Source: Paramecium tetraurelia
Taxonomy: Eukaryota > Ciliophora > Oligohymenophorea > Peniculida > Parameciidae
Direction of reading: 5' to 3'
NCBI RefSeq assembly: GCF_000165425.1
Contig: NW_001799411.1
Location: 62,001 to 126,000 of the forward strand
Length of the DNA: 64,000 bases
Made by a program: the position numbers and the translations under genes. This document shows positions 35,720 to 49,231 of the stretch, piece by piece. Position 1 is the first letter of the stretch, and each line of letters begins with the position of its first letter. Under the pieces are notes generated by a model. It was not told the DNA's origin, made no database searches, and saw only the letters and a program-made list of their open reading frames with translations.

Positions 35720-38122
35720 TCATTCGGAATATAACCATCCTGTTTTGCAAAATGTTTCAGCAAGAACTAGTGACAAAATAGCCATCAGCTTAATAAGAAT
35801 GTTCAATGATGGTCCTGATGTATCTTTAAGGGGATCACCAACAGTATCACCTAATTGTTTAGTCATTTAAATTACCAATAACAGCAGCCTTATGTTCATC
35901 TGATCCCTTCTTCTTCACTTCTCCTGCATCGTTCTTATAGAATCCAGCTTCGATGTATTTCTTAGCATTATCCCATGCTCCTCCTGTGTTTGATGCTGAA
36001 ATGGCCATCTAAACTCCACTGATCAAAGCTCCTGGTAAGAGACCAGCAACTGCCTGAGGTCCGAAGAATAATCCAACAGCTGTGGGAGTCACAATAACCT
36101 AATTCTAGAACAATTTAAATACCAATAGACCTGGTGGAATCATCTCCTTTAATGAAGCCTTGGTTGAGATAGCAATGCATGCTCTGAAATCTGGTTCTTC
36201 TGTTCCGGCATAAATTCCTGGATGCTCGTGTAATTACCTTCTCACTTCCTCGACCATCTATAAGGCAGCCTTTCCGACTGACTTCATTGTGAAGGCAGAG
36301 AATGCATATGGTAACATCGCACCAATCAACAACATGGCAAAGATTATTGGGTCATCAATCTTGGCTCCTTCAGAGTAAGGATATTCACCATCCTTGTTTT
36401 TGTATGTTTAGATTCTAGTCAAATAACCTCCATAAAGTGACAATGAGACTAATGCAGCAGATCCAATAGCGAATCCTTTTCCAATGGCAGCAGTTGTATT
36501 ACCAGCTGCATCTAAAGCATCAGTTGATGTTCTAACGTCTTCTCCCAATTCACTCATTTCTGCAATACCTCCTGCATTATCAGAAATTGGTCCATAAGCA
36601 TCAATTGCCAATCCGATAGTCAAATTGGATAACATTCCTAGAGCGGCTAAGGCAACTCCATAGAAAGATAACAATTTCATAGACAACAATGCTGTGACGG
36701 CTATGGAAATGATTGGAACAATGGTAGATAAATAACCCAAGGCTAATCCGTAAATGATATTAGTAGCTGCTCCTGTTCCGCATGCTTTAGCGACTTCTCT
36801 TACTGGAGTATATGAATGTGATGTCATATATTCGGTGAAGTAACCAATCAACAATCCTGACCACACTGAAGAAATAATTGAATTAATTACATCCCATCAA
36901 AGAGCAAACAAATGCGTGCCATGGTTTAAGATTTTCCAATTAGGTTGTTCCATCTGCCTAAATCATTACGTAATCTGCTGGTAAAGCCCAATAAGAAATG
37001 CCGATAATGATTGGTGACAAGGCAACAGTTGATAATAAGAGTTATTATTTGAGAGTTGATTCAATCTTATGAATATCAGTGACTTTCTGAATGAATACTG
37101 CATATCCAGAGACCAAAATGCATATTCCAATACCAAAAGCAGATACCATCAATGGATACATCAATTATCCTATGGAAATATTAAGAACTCCTTCATCAAT
37201 AGCTCTAAGTTAAGTTGATGAAACGACCAAAGCAGCACAAGTTGATTCTGCAAATGATCCGAATAAGTCTGCTCCCATACCTGCAATATCTCCTACATTA
37301 TCTCCCACATTATCTGCAATGGTGGCTGGATTCTACCGATATTTTATTATTATACCTTTGGACTGTCTTCTGGTAAATTCTTTTCGACTTTTCCTACTAA
37401 ATCAGCTCCGACGTCAGCAGCTTTGGTGTAGATACCTCCACCAACTCTACCAAATAATGCAAATGTTGATCCTCCTAATCCATAAGCAGCCACATAATCA
37501 AACATTGAAATCAAGGTATCAAGATCTCCTTCCTCAACCAATACGGAATTATAGATGATGATGATTAGAGAGAGAATTGACAATGAAATTGACACTAAGA
37601 GGAATCCCATGACGCATCCACCTCTGTAGGCCATCTAAATTATTTTGTGTCAATATATACCTAAAAGGCATCTGATAAGGATCTAATGGCACAAAATGCT
37701 GTTCTGAAATTTGCTGCTGTTGCTATAGCCATACCCAAATAGCCACAAAGCATAGATGTAGCTGCTCCCAAAACGAAGGCCAATGTGGACCAGGGTGAAA
37801 CAAACTAAAATATTACACTAATATATATACAATCAAGGCCACAGCCATTATTGCTATAAACACACTGCAATCTGTGTACTCCTCTTTCAAAAAGGCTTGG
37901 GCACCCTTATAATTAAATTACAATTGTTACTTCAGAAATATGTTCTCCAATTTCCAATAGTGTTTCGATTTTCTCTTATTCTGCTCCCTATAATTTTTCT
38001 GTCAATCCTTCATGTTTGTGATGAATTTCTATTTTATGAACTGCTATCCAATTGAAAATGGCCCATGCAATTCCACAACCGCAGGCTATAAAAATCAAAA
38101 CGAGTGCTGTTACAAACTCCAT
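35720..38122 (-). CDS. Vacuolar H+-translocating inorganic pyrophosphatase, K+-dependent type
   Basis: The model is 750 aa with six introns (37906-37930, 37805-37830, 37635-37660, 37333-37355, 36866-36890, 35851-35875). It has the expected 15-16 hydrophobic helices and catalytic motifs: [18 protein letters not shown] with the PPi-binding DVGADLVGK near 37400, [41 protein letters not shown] and a C-terminal [14 protein letters not shown] with [13 protein letters not shown]. The Ala after GNTTA marks the K+-dependent class rather than the K+-independent class, which has Lys. It pumps protons into acidocalcisomes, vacuoles or alveolar compartments using pyrophosphate. An upstream Met at 38188 is in frame; 38122 is preferred because it places the first helix at the N terminus. 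Confidence 0.95.
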
Positions 38123-38457
38123 TAATAATTTAATGTTTAAAAATAAAATCTTGAAATTGCGCAAGAATAAATACAAAAAATTTTTCACTAAATCCTCATA
38201 GTGCGTAATAGTTTAATTAATTTAGTGTATTATTTGATTTTATTTAATTATCCTTCAATACTTATTAACCCATTAATAAACCAAAAATTAATATGAAAAT
38301 GTATACTTTTGATTTACTCAAATAATAATTCGGATATAATTATTTAAAGAAATTTTATAACTCCTAATAATTAATAATTAATCGAATATTTAACTTCTGT
38401 TGCATGCTCAATCAAGTTCTTTAAGTTATTGGATTACAAAAAAATGAGGAGTAATAA
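38123..38457. other. Intergenic region upstream of the OSCA-like array
   Basis: About 335 bp of AT-rich DNA between divergent starts. Its last 100 bp resemble the 5' flanks of the second and third OSCA-like copies but are clearly diverged from them. No gene seen. Confidence 0.5.
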
Positions 38458-40823
38458 ATGGAGGCTATATATGACGATTTTCAAAGGCCTCCAAAGATTT
38501 CGATTGCAAAGATGCACGCAGCTGCAACCAAGTTTGCTAAGACTGACTAAAATATTGATCTTGATAAAACAAATGTTTGCCCTTGTTGTGGATTACCAGC
38601 TGTTATAGAAGAAATCCCATTATGTTCATCAAGGAGCCAATTCAGTTTCAATGGTTCAGGGATAGCATTGTATTTCGATTTCTTAGTGTTTTCAGGTATC
38701 ATTGTCTTTACATATATGTATCCTAATTTAATAATAATATAGAGCCATTAGTTGTGGATATAATATCTATGTAAACTCTCATGGAAATCGATGTAGCAAT
38801 ATAAATAATAGTCTTGCTGATAAATGTAAAACAGACTTCTTTAATCAATTTTCATTGACTAATGATCATGAGTATTAATATTTAAATATATCTAATAGAC
38901 AATTAAATGAAACTCGTAGCATTCTCAACTTTATATCCTTTGTAGTAATTGTGTTTATGACTTTATTTTACAGAAGACACATTAACAAAATTGCTATGGA
39001 ATTGGATGATGCTGCTATCTTAGCCTCTGATTTCTCTATCTTTGTTGAAAATATCCCTAGAGAGGCAAAAGAAATAGAAATTTAAGAATATTTTTCTTAA
39101 TAATTCTAAACTGAAAAAGTTGAATTTAGAAAATTATGCATAGCTTATGAAATCTAGGATTATATAAAATTGAATACTCAAAAATAATTGAAGGAATCTG
39201 TGCTTACAAAAGTACTGGAATTTGAAGCAGAAGGGAAATCAATTCCTAAATCGATTCCACCCAAAACCTAATTAAAATTAGAAATCGATAAAATCTCAAA
39301 GGATTTAGATGATATGGAAGATAATAGAGCTAATATTTTCAAATTCAGTGGAATTTGCATAATTAGTTATAATTATGAAAGATAGGCTGATAATGTTTGT
39401 AAAACATTCAAAGCCACAAGATTTTAGATATTATTAGATTAATTAGGATTTGAATAGAATTAATTCCAAAAATTTAGAAACAATAACATTTTCGTAAAGA
39501 AAGCACCAGAACCAGGAGATGTAATTTGGGGCAATCTTGGAATTACAATCAAAGAATAGTATAAAAGGAAATTAATAACAAATGCTATGACTCTTCTTTT
39601 ATTAGCTATTGGTTTTGGATTATTACTTGCACTATCTTATACATAGAATGTCATTAATCAAAATATTTCAAAAGGTTCAACTGCAGAAGCAGCTCTTGTT
39701 ACTTTTATAGGATTTGCATCATCAATTCTTATATTGGTTATCAATACTATATTAGCTAAAATGATTATCAAATTTGCTGAATTAGAGTAATAAGCCACAA
39801 GAACAGATTATAATATAAGTGTTGCTTATAAAATGGGAGTAGCACAATTTCTAAATACTGCTATCTTAACTTTAATTATTAATCTTTTTATATCAGGAAA
39901 TATCTCTAGTTTAGATTAAGCTATTTGGTAGACTGGTGGACTCAATTCAGATGTGATGCTGATTTTTATTACTAATTCAATAATGCCATGGTTAACTCAA
40001 TTGATAGACATCAATTATTTTTATAAATTATATGTTAGATAGAAAATTATTCAATAAGGAGAAAATTGTAAATACACTTAAAATGAAGCTAATAAGTATT
40101 TTCAACTATATTTTTTTAGAGCATTTGAAGGACCATCAATTGATTTATCATAAAAATATGCTAATATATGCAAAACTTTAATGTTTACATTCTTATATTC
40201 AGCATTATTACCAATTGGAGTTTGTTTCACTTTTATTTCAATTGTTTGTATATATTGGGCAGAGAAATACTTGTTAGTAAGAAGAGATTCAAAGCCTGCC
40301 CCAACTGGAAGTGCAATGGCCGAAGCTATGGTTGATTTTTATATCGAATTAATACTTTTGTTATTTTCTGTAAGCAACTAAAATTAATAATTTAGTTAGG
40401 ATGCACATTTTGGGAATGGGTCAACTATGATAAAGTTCACATTCTAACATGGTTATAATTGGGTTTATCTACTTTGCATTACTTGATCCCAATTAACAAA
40501 ATTTGTGGATGTATAGTGGATTTAGGAATTGACAATGCCACTCCTTCATCCTATGATGCAAATTATTTAACTTTCTATGACGATTACGATAGACGCAATC
40601 CTGTTACTCTAGATGCAGCCAAAGAGAAGTGGATTAAACTTCATTAAGAAATAGTTTAACCAAACCCCAAAATAAAAACTAAGTAAACTAATCGATTAAA
40701 TATAGTAATTTAATATAAAAATATAAATTACTTAATCATATAACCTAAGGATTAGCAAAGATTCATCCATTAAATAGTAAAAATATCAAAGAGAGTGATG
40801 AAATATAAGAACTATAATTTTGA
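38458..40823 (+). CDS. OSCA/TMEM63 (CSC1, DUF221)-like cation channel, copy 1
   Basis: The model is 763 aa with three introns (38718-38742, 40370-40395, 40683-40705); the spliced length divides by three. The N terminus has a CPCCGLP cysteine motif, then a first hydrophobic helix, an extracellular loop, a second helix, and a cytosolic domain starting FSIFVENIPREAKEIEIQEY, the RRM-like loop of this family. The 7TM_6-type membrane core follows (LLLLAIGFGLLLALSY, GFASSILILVINTILAKMI, helices through LLPIGVCFTFISIVCIYWAEKYLL) and a short cytosolic tail. The family comprises mechanically or osmotically gated, Ca2+-permeable channels. It is the first of three tandem near-identical genes and is the only one with a completely open frame. 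Confidence 0.87.
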
Positions 40824-41625
40824 AATAAATATTGAAAGAAGTTGCTAAAATATAAACTTTTATTCTCAAATTATTAAAATTATTAAATTATAAATATTTC
40901 GTTTATTGTTTGTGCTCCATAAAAATTCTTAAATCTATTATTATGATGATTGAATTTATATCAAATTTTAGCAGCATGAACTCATTTAGTTTATTCAAAA
41001 TAGTATATATAAAATAAAGGTCATGTATTTAAATTATATACCTGGACAAATTTTAATATATTTTTAAAGAAAGTTATTAAAAAAATTGAAACTAACGCTA
41101 AAGTTTAATTTTCGATTATAATAATATACTAATAATTACCTAATATCTTTGAGCATTTTTTTTTTGTTTTCCAATTTGGAATTTTTATAAAGATGATAAA
41201 TTTATATAGATGAAGAAATAAAGCATTTGCTCTAAAATGATTAATAGGAAATTATTAGAATTAGGAATCAAAATTAACCTTAATTCGTCATAAATTTTCT
41301 TGAAAATAGAATACTATGAGAAAAATCCTTAGATTCTTGAGTTCTGAAAATTGAAAAAGGAGAATGTAGAACTCATTGAAAAACATCCTGCCTAATCAAT
41401 ACCTTACTTTATTCTCCTTCTTTAACAATTTATGACCCTCTTCTTTAATCTATATAATATATTATACATTTTATATTATTTATACAATTATAATATAATA
41501 AGTAAACACTGAAAAATAATCATTAATAACTCCTTTATTCATCATATTTATTAATCTAATTTAATTTTTATATGTTGAGCTAAGTATTTTAAGTAATTGG
41601 AGCTCAACAAACTGAGGAATAACAA
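40824..41625. repeat. Spacer F of the tandem array
   Basis: About 800 bp of AT-rich non-coding DNA between copies 1 and 2. The same spacer recurs at 43995-44685, nearly identical but lacking about 108 bp (the part at roughly 41015-41125 here). No gene or RNA is recognised in it. Confidence 0.8.
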
Positions 41626-43994
41626 ATGGAGGCTATATATGATGATTTTCAAAGGCCTCCAAAGATTTCGATTGCGATGATGCATGCTGCTGCCACCAAG
41701 TTTGCTAAGACTGACTAAAATATTGATCTTGATAAAACAAATGTTTGTCCTTGTTGCGGATTACCAGCTGTTATAGAAGAAATCCCGTTATGTTCATCAA
41801 GGAGCCAATTCAGTTTCAATGGTTCAGGGATAGCATTGTATTTCGATTTCTTAGTGTTTTCAGGTATCATTGTCTTTACATATATGTATCCTAATTTAAT
41901 AATAATATAGAGCCATTAGTTGTGGATATAATATCTATGTAAACTCTCATGGAAATCGATGTAGCAATATAAATAATAGTCTTGCTGATAAATGTAAAAC
42001 AGACTTCTTTAATCAATTTTCATTGACTAATGATCATGAGTATTAATATTTAAATATATCTAATAGACAATTAGATGAAACTCGTAGCATTCTCAACTTT
42101 ATATCCTTAGTAGTAATTTTGTTTATGACTGTATTTTACAGAAGACACATTAACAAAATTGCTATGGAATTGGATGATGCTGCTATCTTAGCCTCTGATT
42201 TCTCTATCTTTGTTGAAAATATCCCTAGAGAAGCAAAAGAAATAGAAATTTAAGAATATTTTTCTTAATAATTCTAAAATACAAATGTTGAATTGAGAAA
42301 ATTGTGCATAGCTTATGAAATCTAGGATTATATAAAAATTGAATACTCAAAAATAATTGAAGGAATCTGTGCTTACAAAAGTACTTGAATTTGAAGCAGA
42401 AGGGAAATCAATTCCTAAATCGATTCCACCCAAAACCTAATTAAAATTAGAAATCGATAAAATCTCAAAGGATTTAGATGATATGGAAGATAATAGAGCT
42501 AATATTTTCAAATTCAGTGGAATTTGCATAATTAGTTATAATTATGAAAGTTAGGCTGATAATGTTTGTAAAACATTCAAAGCCACAAGATTTTAGATAT
42601 TATTAGATTAATTAGGATTTGAATAGAATTAATTCCAAAAATTTAGAAACAATAACATTTTCGTAAAGAAAGCACCAGAACCAGGAGATGTAATTTGGGG
42701 CAATCTTGGAATTACAATCAAAGAATAGTATAAAAGGAAATTAATAACAAATGCTATGACTCTTCTTTTATTAGCTATTGGTTTTGGATTATTACTTGCA
42801 CTATCTTATACATAGAATGTCATTAATCAAAATATTTCAAAAGGTTCAACTGCAGAAGCAGCTCTTGTTACTTTTATAGGATTTGCATCATCAATTCTTA
42901 TATTGGTTATCAATACTATATTAGCTAAAATGATTATCAAATTTGCTGAATTAGAGTAATAAGCCACAAGAACAGATTATAATATAAGTGTTGCTTATAA
43001 AATGGGAGTAGCACAATTTCTAAATACTGCTATCTTAACTTTAATTATTAATCTTTTTATATCAGGAAATATCTCTAGTTTAGATTAAGCTATTTGGTAG
43101 ACTGGTGGACTCAATTCAGATGTGATGCTGATTTTTATTACTAATTCAATAATGCCATGGTTAACTCAATTGATAGACATCAATTATTTTTATAAATTAT
43201 ATGTTAGATAGAAAATTATTCAATAAGGAGAAAATTGTAAATACACTTAAAATGAAGCTAATAAGTATTTTCAATCTATATTTTTTTAGAGCATTTGAAG
43301 GACCATCAATTGATTTATCATAAAAATATGCAAATTTATGCAAAACTTTAATGTTTACATTTTTATATTCAGCATTATTACCAATTGGAGTTTGTTTCAC
43401 TTTTATTTCAATTGTTTGTATATATTGGGGCAGAAAAATACTTGTTAGTAAGAAGAGATTCAAAGCCTGCCCCAACTGGAAGTGCAATGGCTGAAGCTAT
43501 GGTTGATTTTTATATCGAATTAATACTTTTGTTATTTTCTGTAAGCAACTAAAATTAATAATTTAGTTAGGATGCACATTTTGGGAATGGGTCAACTATG
43601 ATAAAGTTCACATTCTAACATGGTTATAATTGGGTTTATCTACTTTGCATTACTTGATCCCAATTAACAAAATTTGTGGATGTATAGTGGATTTAGGAAT
43701 TGACAATGCCACTCCTTCATCCTATGATGCAAATTATTTAACTTTCTATGACGATTACGATAGACGCAATCCTGTTACTCTAGATGCAGCCAAAGAGAAG
43801 TGGATTAAACTTCATTAAGAAATAGTTTAACCAAACCCCAAAATAAAAACTAAGTAAACTAATCGATTAAATATAGTAATTTAATATAAAAATATAAATT
43901 ACTTAATCATATAACCTAAGGATTAGCAAAGATTCATCCATTAAATAGTAAAAATATCAAAGAGAGTGATGAAATATAAGAACTATAATTTTGA
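41626..43994 (+). pseudogene. OSCA/TMEM63-like channel, copy 2, frame-broken hybrid
   Basis: It aligns with copies 1 and 3 over its whole length but carries three single-base insertions relative to copy 1: an extra A in an A run at about 42334-42338, an extra base near 43271-43276 (CAATCT where copy 1 has CAACT), and an extra G at 43437-43440. The first shifts the frame in the cytosolic domain and the last restores it only near the C terminus, so about 360 codons would be garbled. Its 5' part and 5' flank match copy 3; its 3' end and 3' flank match copy 1. Either it is decaying or the assembly has homopolymer errors. Intron positions correspond to copy 1 (first at about 41886-41910, last two near 43538-43563 and 43851-43873). 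Confidence 0.75.
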
Positions 43995-44685
43995 AATAAA
44001 TATTGAAAGAAGTTGCTAAAATATAAACTTTTATTCTCAAATTATTAAAATTATTAAATTATAAATATTTCGTTTATTGTTTGTGCTCCATAAAAATTCT
44101 TAAATCTATTATTATGATGATTGAATTTATATCAAATTTTAGCAGCATGAACTCATTTAGTTTATTCAAAATAGTATATATATACTAATAATTACCATAA
44201 TATCTTTGAGCATTTTTTTTTTGTTTTCCAATTTGGAATTTTTATAAAGATGATAAATTTATATAGATGAAGAAATAAAGCATTTGCTCTAAAATGATTA
44301 ATAGGAAATTATTAGAATTAGGAATCAAAATTTAACCTTAATTCGTCCATAAATTTTCTTGAAAATAGAATACTATGAGAAAAATCCTTAGATTCTTGAG
44401 TTCTGAAAATTGAAAAAGGAGAATGTAGAACTCATTGAAAAAACATCCTGCCTAATCAATACCTTACTTTATTCTCCTTCTTTAACAATTTATGACCCTC
44501 TTCTTTAATCTATATAATATATTATACATTTTATATTATTTATACAATTATAATATAATAAGTAAACACTGAAAAATAATCATTAATAACTCCTTTATTC
44601 ATCATATTTATTAATCTAATTTAATTTTTATATGTTGAGCTAAGTATTTTAAGTAATTGGAGCTCAACAAACTGAGGAATAACAA
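43995..44685. repeat. Spacer F' of the tandem array, 108 bp shorter than spacer F
   Basis: Near-exact repeat of 40824-41625, with a deletion next to a TATATATA tract around 44175-44185. The last 460 bp match the 5' flank of copy 2 almost base for base. Confidence 0.8.
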
Positions 44686-47054
44686 ATGGAGGCTATATAT
44701 GATGATTTTCAAAGGCCTCCAAAGATTTCGATTGCGATGATGCATGCTGCTGCCACCAAGTTTGCTAAGACTGACTAAAATATTGATCTTGATAAAACAA
44801 ATGTTTGTCCTTGTTGCGGATTACCAGCTGTTATAGAAGAAATCCCGTTATGTTCATCAAGGAGCCAATTCAGTTTCAATGGTTCAGGGATAGCATTGTA
44901 TTTCGATTTCTTAGTGTTTTCAGGTATCATTGTCTTTACATATATGTATCCTAATTTAATAATAATATAGAGCCATTAGTTGTGGATATAATATCTATGT
45001 AAACTCTCATGGAAATCGATGTAGCAATATAAATAATAGTCTTGCTGATAAATGTAAAACAGACTTCTTTAATCAATTTTCATTGACTAATGATCATGAG
45101 TATTAATATTTAAATATATCTAATAGACAATTAGATGAAACTCGTAGCATTCTCAACTTTATATCCTTAGTAGTAATTTTGTTTATGACTGTATTTTACA
45201 GAAGACACATTAACAAAATTGCTATGGAATTGGATGATGCTGCTATCTTAGCCTCTGATTTCTCTATCTTTGTTGAAAATATCCCTAGAGAAGCAAAAGA
45301 AATAGAAATTTAAGAATATTTTTCTTAATAATTCTAAAATACAAATGTTGAATTGAGAAAATTGTGCATAGCTTATGAAATCTAGGATTATATAAAATTG
45401 AATACTCAAAAATAATTGAAGGAATCTGTGCTTACAAAAGTACTTGAATTTGAAGCAGAAGGGAAATCAATTCCTAAATCGATTCCACCCAAAACCTAAT
45501 TAAAATTAGAAATCGATAAAATCTCAAAGGATTTAGATGATATGGAAGATAATAGAGCTAATATTTTCAAATTCAGTGGAATTTGCATAATTAGTTATAA
45601 TTATGAAAGTTAGGCTGATAATGTTTGTAAAACATTCAAAGCCACAAGATTTTAGATATTATTAGATTAATTAGGATTTGAATAGAATTAATTCCAAAAA
45701 TTTAGAAACAATAACATTTTCGTAAAGAAAGCACCAGAACCAGGAGATGTAATTTGGGGCAATCTTGGAATTACAATCAAAGAATAGTATAAAAGGAAAT
45801 TAATAACAAATGCTATGACTCTACTTTTATTAGCTATTGGTTTTGGATTATTACTTGCACTATCTTATACATAGAATGTCATTAATCAAAATATTTCAAA
45901 AGGTTCAACTGCAGAAGCAGCTCTTGTTACTTTTATAGGATTTGCATCATCAATTCTTATTTTGGTTATCAATACTATATTAGCTAAAATGATTATCAAA
46001 TTTGCTGAATTAGAGTAATAAGCCACAAGAACAGATTATAATATAAGTGTTGCTTATAAAATGGGAGTAGCACAATTTCTAAATACTGCTATCTTAACTT
46101 TAATTATTAATCTTTTTATATCAGGAAATATCTCTAGTTTAGATTAAGCTATTTGGTAGACTGGTGGACTCAATTCAGATGTGATGCTGATTTTTATTAC
46201 TAATTCAATAATGCCATGGTTAACTCAATTGATAGACATCAATTATTTTTATAAATTATATGTTAGATAGAAAATTATTCAATAAGGAGAAAATTGTAAA
46301 TACACTTAAAATGAGGCTAATAAGTATTTTTAATCTTTATTTTTTTAGAGCATTTGAAGGACCATCAATTGATTTCTCAAAAAAATATGCAAATTTATGC
46401 AAAACTTTAATGTTTACATTTTTATATTCAGCATTATTACCAATTGGAGTTTGTTTCACTTTTATTTCAATTGTTTGTATATATTGGGCAGAAAAATACT
46501 TGTTAGTAAGAAGAGATTCAAAGCCTGCCCCAACTGGAAGTGCAATGGCTGAAGCTATGGTTGATTTTTATATCGAATTAATACTTTTGTTATTTTCTGT
46601 AAGCAACTAAAATTAATAATTTAGTTAGGATGCACATTTTGGGAATGGGTCAACTATGATGAAGTTCACATTCTAACATGGTTATAATTGGGTTTATCTA
46701 CTTTGCATTACTTGATCCCAATTAACAAAATTTGTGGATGTATAGTGGATTTAGGAATTGATAATGCCACAGTTGAATCTTACGATGAAAAATACTTAAC
46801 TTTCTATGATGATTATGATCGAAGGAATCCTGTAACTCTAGATGCAGCAAAAGAAAAATGGATAAAAATCCAATAGGAAACAGTTTAACCTATTTCATAT
46901 CAAAAAACTAAGTAAATTAAATAATTTAAACAATAGCAATGAAATAAAACAACATCACAAAATTAACCATATAGCCACAGTAAGCACAAAAGTTCATCCT
47001 TTAAATACTGCAAATAGCAGAGAAATGGATGATTTATAATAACTCTAAGTTTGA
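44686..47054 (+). CDS. OSCA/TMEM63-like channel, copy 3, with one apparent frameshift
   Basis: Same exon layout as copy 1: introns at about 44946-44970, 46598-46623 and 46911-46935. The 3' end differs from copies 1 and 2 from about 46766 on, giving a tail that ends HPLNTANSREMDDLQQLQV. The spliced length leaves a remainder of one base. The break is at the T run near 46327-46331, where five T are present; with four the frame reads KYFNLYFFRAFEG, which fits the family. Upstream and downstream frames are otherwise open. I favour a functional gene with an assembly error over a pseudogene because all other differences from copy 1 look conservative. Confidence 0.75.
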
Positions 47055-47140
47055 TTTTACTCATAGATGATATTATTTTCCCCAATTAACTCTTTAGTCA
47101 TTATGTCAAAATTATATTAAAATATAATAACAGACTCAGT

Positions 47141-48175
47141 ATGAATTCTTAAATCTCGAAAACATATAATAATATTTCTGATGTTTTCTCTCGAACTCAG
47201 ATCAATCAAGCAGTTGAAGGTTTGAGCACCTGTAGAAAAAGAATTAAATTAATTGATCATATAATAGATAGAAGAGAATAAATTGAAAGTCTGAAGATGT
47301 TGCTACGTTGTAATAATATGCTCACATCTTAAATTAATGCTGAAAAAATATAAAAAAAAAAGAAAAATGATTAAGAACAATAGAAAAAATAATAAAAATT
47401 GGAATTGGTTATTTCAATTACTAAGTGGAGAAAAGAATAAAAAGCAAGAGGTTAAGTAGGGCTCTAGAGTTATTCTCAGGTATTGTCAAATTGGCAATAA
47501 CAAACTTTCTCCAATAATAAATAAGAGGGTTGTTATACCATCAACAAAGGCTGATGATACAAAAACCTAAGATAATTCATAAGTCAAATAAAGATAGTTT
47601 TCAAGATTTTTTTACTGAAAGGGATCCTTTGTAGATTGAAGCCTAAATAGAGAAAGAAGTATGTCAATTTTTAGAGAAAAATAAAGAACTCAACTATTTA
47701 TAATAGGAAAGGATTTTACTACTCACAGAAGATAATAAAAAATTTTAATAATTAGAAAATTAAATTAAAAGCAATTAAAATAGTAAGTATATTAATAACT
47801 GTAGACAGCAGTAAAAGTAATTCATTATTTTTATTTTAGTAATATTATAGAGTTCAAAATTTATTCCATAAAAACTACTTCAAAGAAGCTTCAATTAAAA
47901 TAATTAAAACATAGAAAACATATCCTTTTAGATCAGCTGACTATCATTGTAAAACAGAAAGGCAATAATTTTAAGAGCAAGAGTCATTTGCATCTTATAT
48001 TGAATTAAAGCTAAACTAATTGTATACTGATTCAATTGATGCTCAGAATTCTTTGAGATCCAAACAACAATCTTGCCCAAATAGTTTGCTTTAATCATAT
48101 TTAATTAACACTAATGCAGATATAATAGATATTTCCAACTAAAAAATGTTATAGATAAGAAAATATTAAAAATGA
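47141..48175 (+). CDS. Coiled-coil, glutamine-rich hypothetical protein
   Basis: A model of about 330 aa from ATG at 47141 to TGA at 48173-48175. The first 110 residues are helical and Lys/Gln-rich, the middle has heptad-like EKNKELNYLQQERILLL, and the end is Ser/Gln/Asn-rich. One clear intron is 47784-47805 (GTAAGT...TGTAG, 22 nt). A frame change at about 47420-47470 needs another loss of 2 mod 3 bases; a 20-nt candidate (GTGGAG...AAAAAG, 47422-47441) fits but has a poor donor, so this junction is uncertain. No family is recognised. Structural or ciliary roles are common for such proteins in ciliates but cannot be claimed here. Confidence 0.5.
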
Positions 48176-49231
48176 ATATGTTTTCATCATTATTAGCTAT
48201 CATTTTATATGTGTTATAATTAGAATCAAATGAAAATATTTGAATAATATTACATCTATAAAATTTACATTTTTATAATATTTATCATACACAAGTTTAA
48301 TAATAGAGGTGATAATAGATATATACACTCTGAAATATATTCTATTTAGCCTTCATTATTATATATTTTGTAAAAGCGTGGGATAAAATTAAATGAACTA
48401 GAAGGGTTTAAGTTCACAAGTATTAGATCGATATGATTTGATTTTTGAGAAATATATTTAATTATTGAATAAAATAAAATTAAAAATTACTTAATCTTTC
48501 AATACTATCTCAAATCATGGTATTTCGATTGAAACAATAGGAAATCTTCAATTTTACAATTTCTTGAAATAGTTTTGTGATTTTTGGAGTTTATTACTTA
48601 AAAATATATAAGCTCCTATTGTCTTATATAATTTAAAGATTAATAAAGACTTTTTGAATAATATAAAGAATACAAAGCTTCCAAACTTCTTTTCAAATAA
48701 GGATTGTCTAAAAAAAGAATGATTTTATCCTATTAAAAATAAAATATAATTTTTCTCTATCAATATTTGATGGAGTTTTGTCCTTTAATTTCGCAAATTA
48801 ATTTTACCTTTTTACATGAAGCTCTATTAAAATCCAAATAAAATGTATATTACAATAGATAAAAAGAGAGTAACTCTAAAGAGATTTCTTGAATAATAGA
48901 CAGAGTACATAAAAATTAGATCGAAACCCAATTAAAAAACAAATACATATGTATTTTTTTTTGCAAATTTATTTATTTAATTGCTATTAAAAGAATTATA
49001 ACTTTTTACATTTCGAATTTATTAATTAACTTTTGGAATCTTGTGGAATCCTTTATGTTTAACCTCTAATTATATGGGTGAAGATATTTGGATTGCAATA
49101 GAGAGAATATTTAAGCAGTTAAGAAATTGATGCCTTACTTGAACTATAGAAAGGTGAATGAATTTGAAGAACTCAAGATATTTTTCAAAGAATTTTAGAT
49201 TGAGTTATTTTTTAACATGATTATGAATGAT
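48176..49231. other. 1.05-kb AT-rich region with fragmentary frames
   Basis: The only ATG-initiated frame of note is at 48393-48722, listed separately. From about 49080 to 49230 a plus-strand frame reads CNRENIQAVKKLMPYLNYRK and looks protein-like, but runs antisense into the SHIPPO gene and lacks an identified start. These may be remnants of a decayed gene. Confidence 0.4.
48393..48722 (+). CDS. Doubtful small ORF
   Basis: A TGA-free frame of 109 codons from ATG to TGA, TAA/TAG as Gln. The residues are hydrophobic-polar mixed (for example LSSQVLDRYDLIFEKYI) with Lys/Asn-rich character expected from AT-rich DNA. No family is recognised. Chance origin is quite possible with a single stop codon. 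Confidence 0.25.

Noticed and set aside
43197..43487. Minus-strand frame opposite the OSCA-like copy 2
   Set aside because: Antisense shadow of a conserved membrane-channel gene; not seen as a gene in the other copies.
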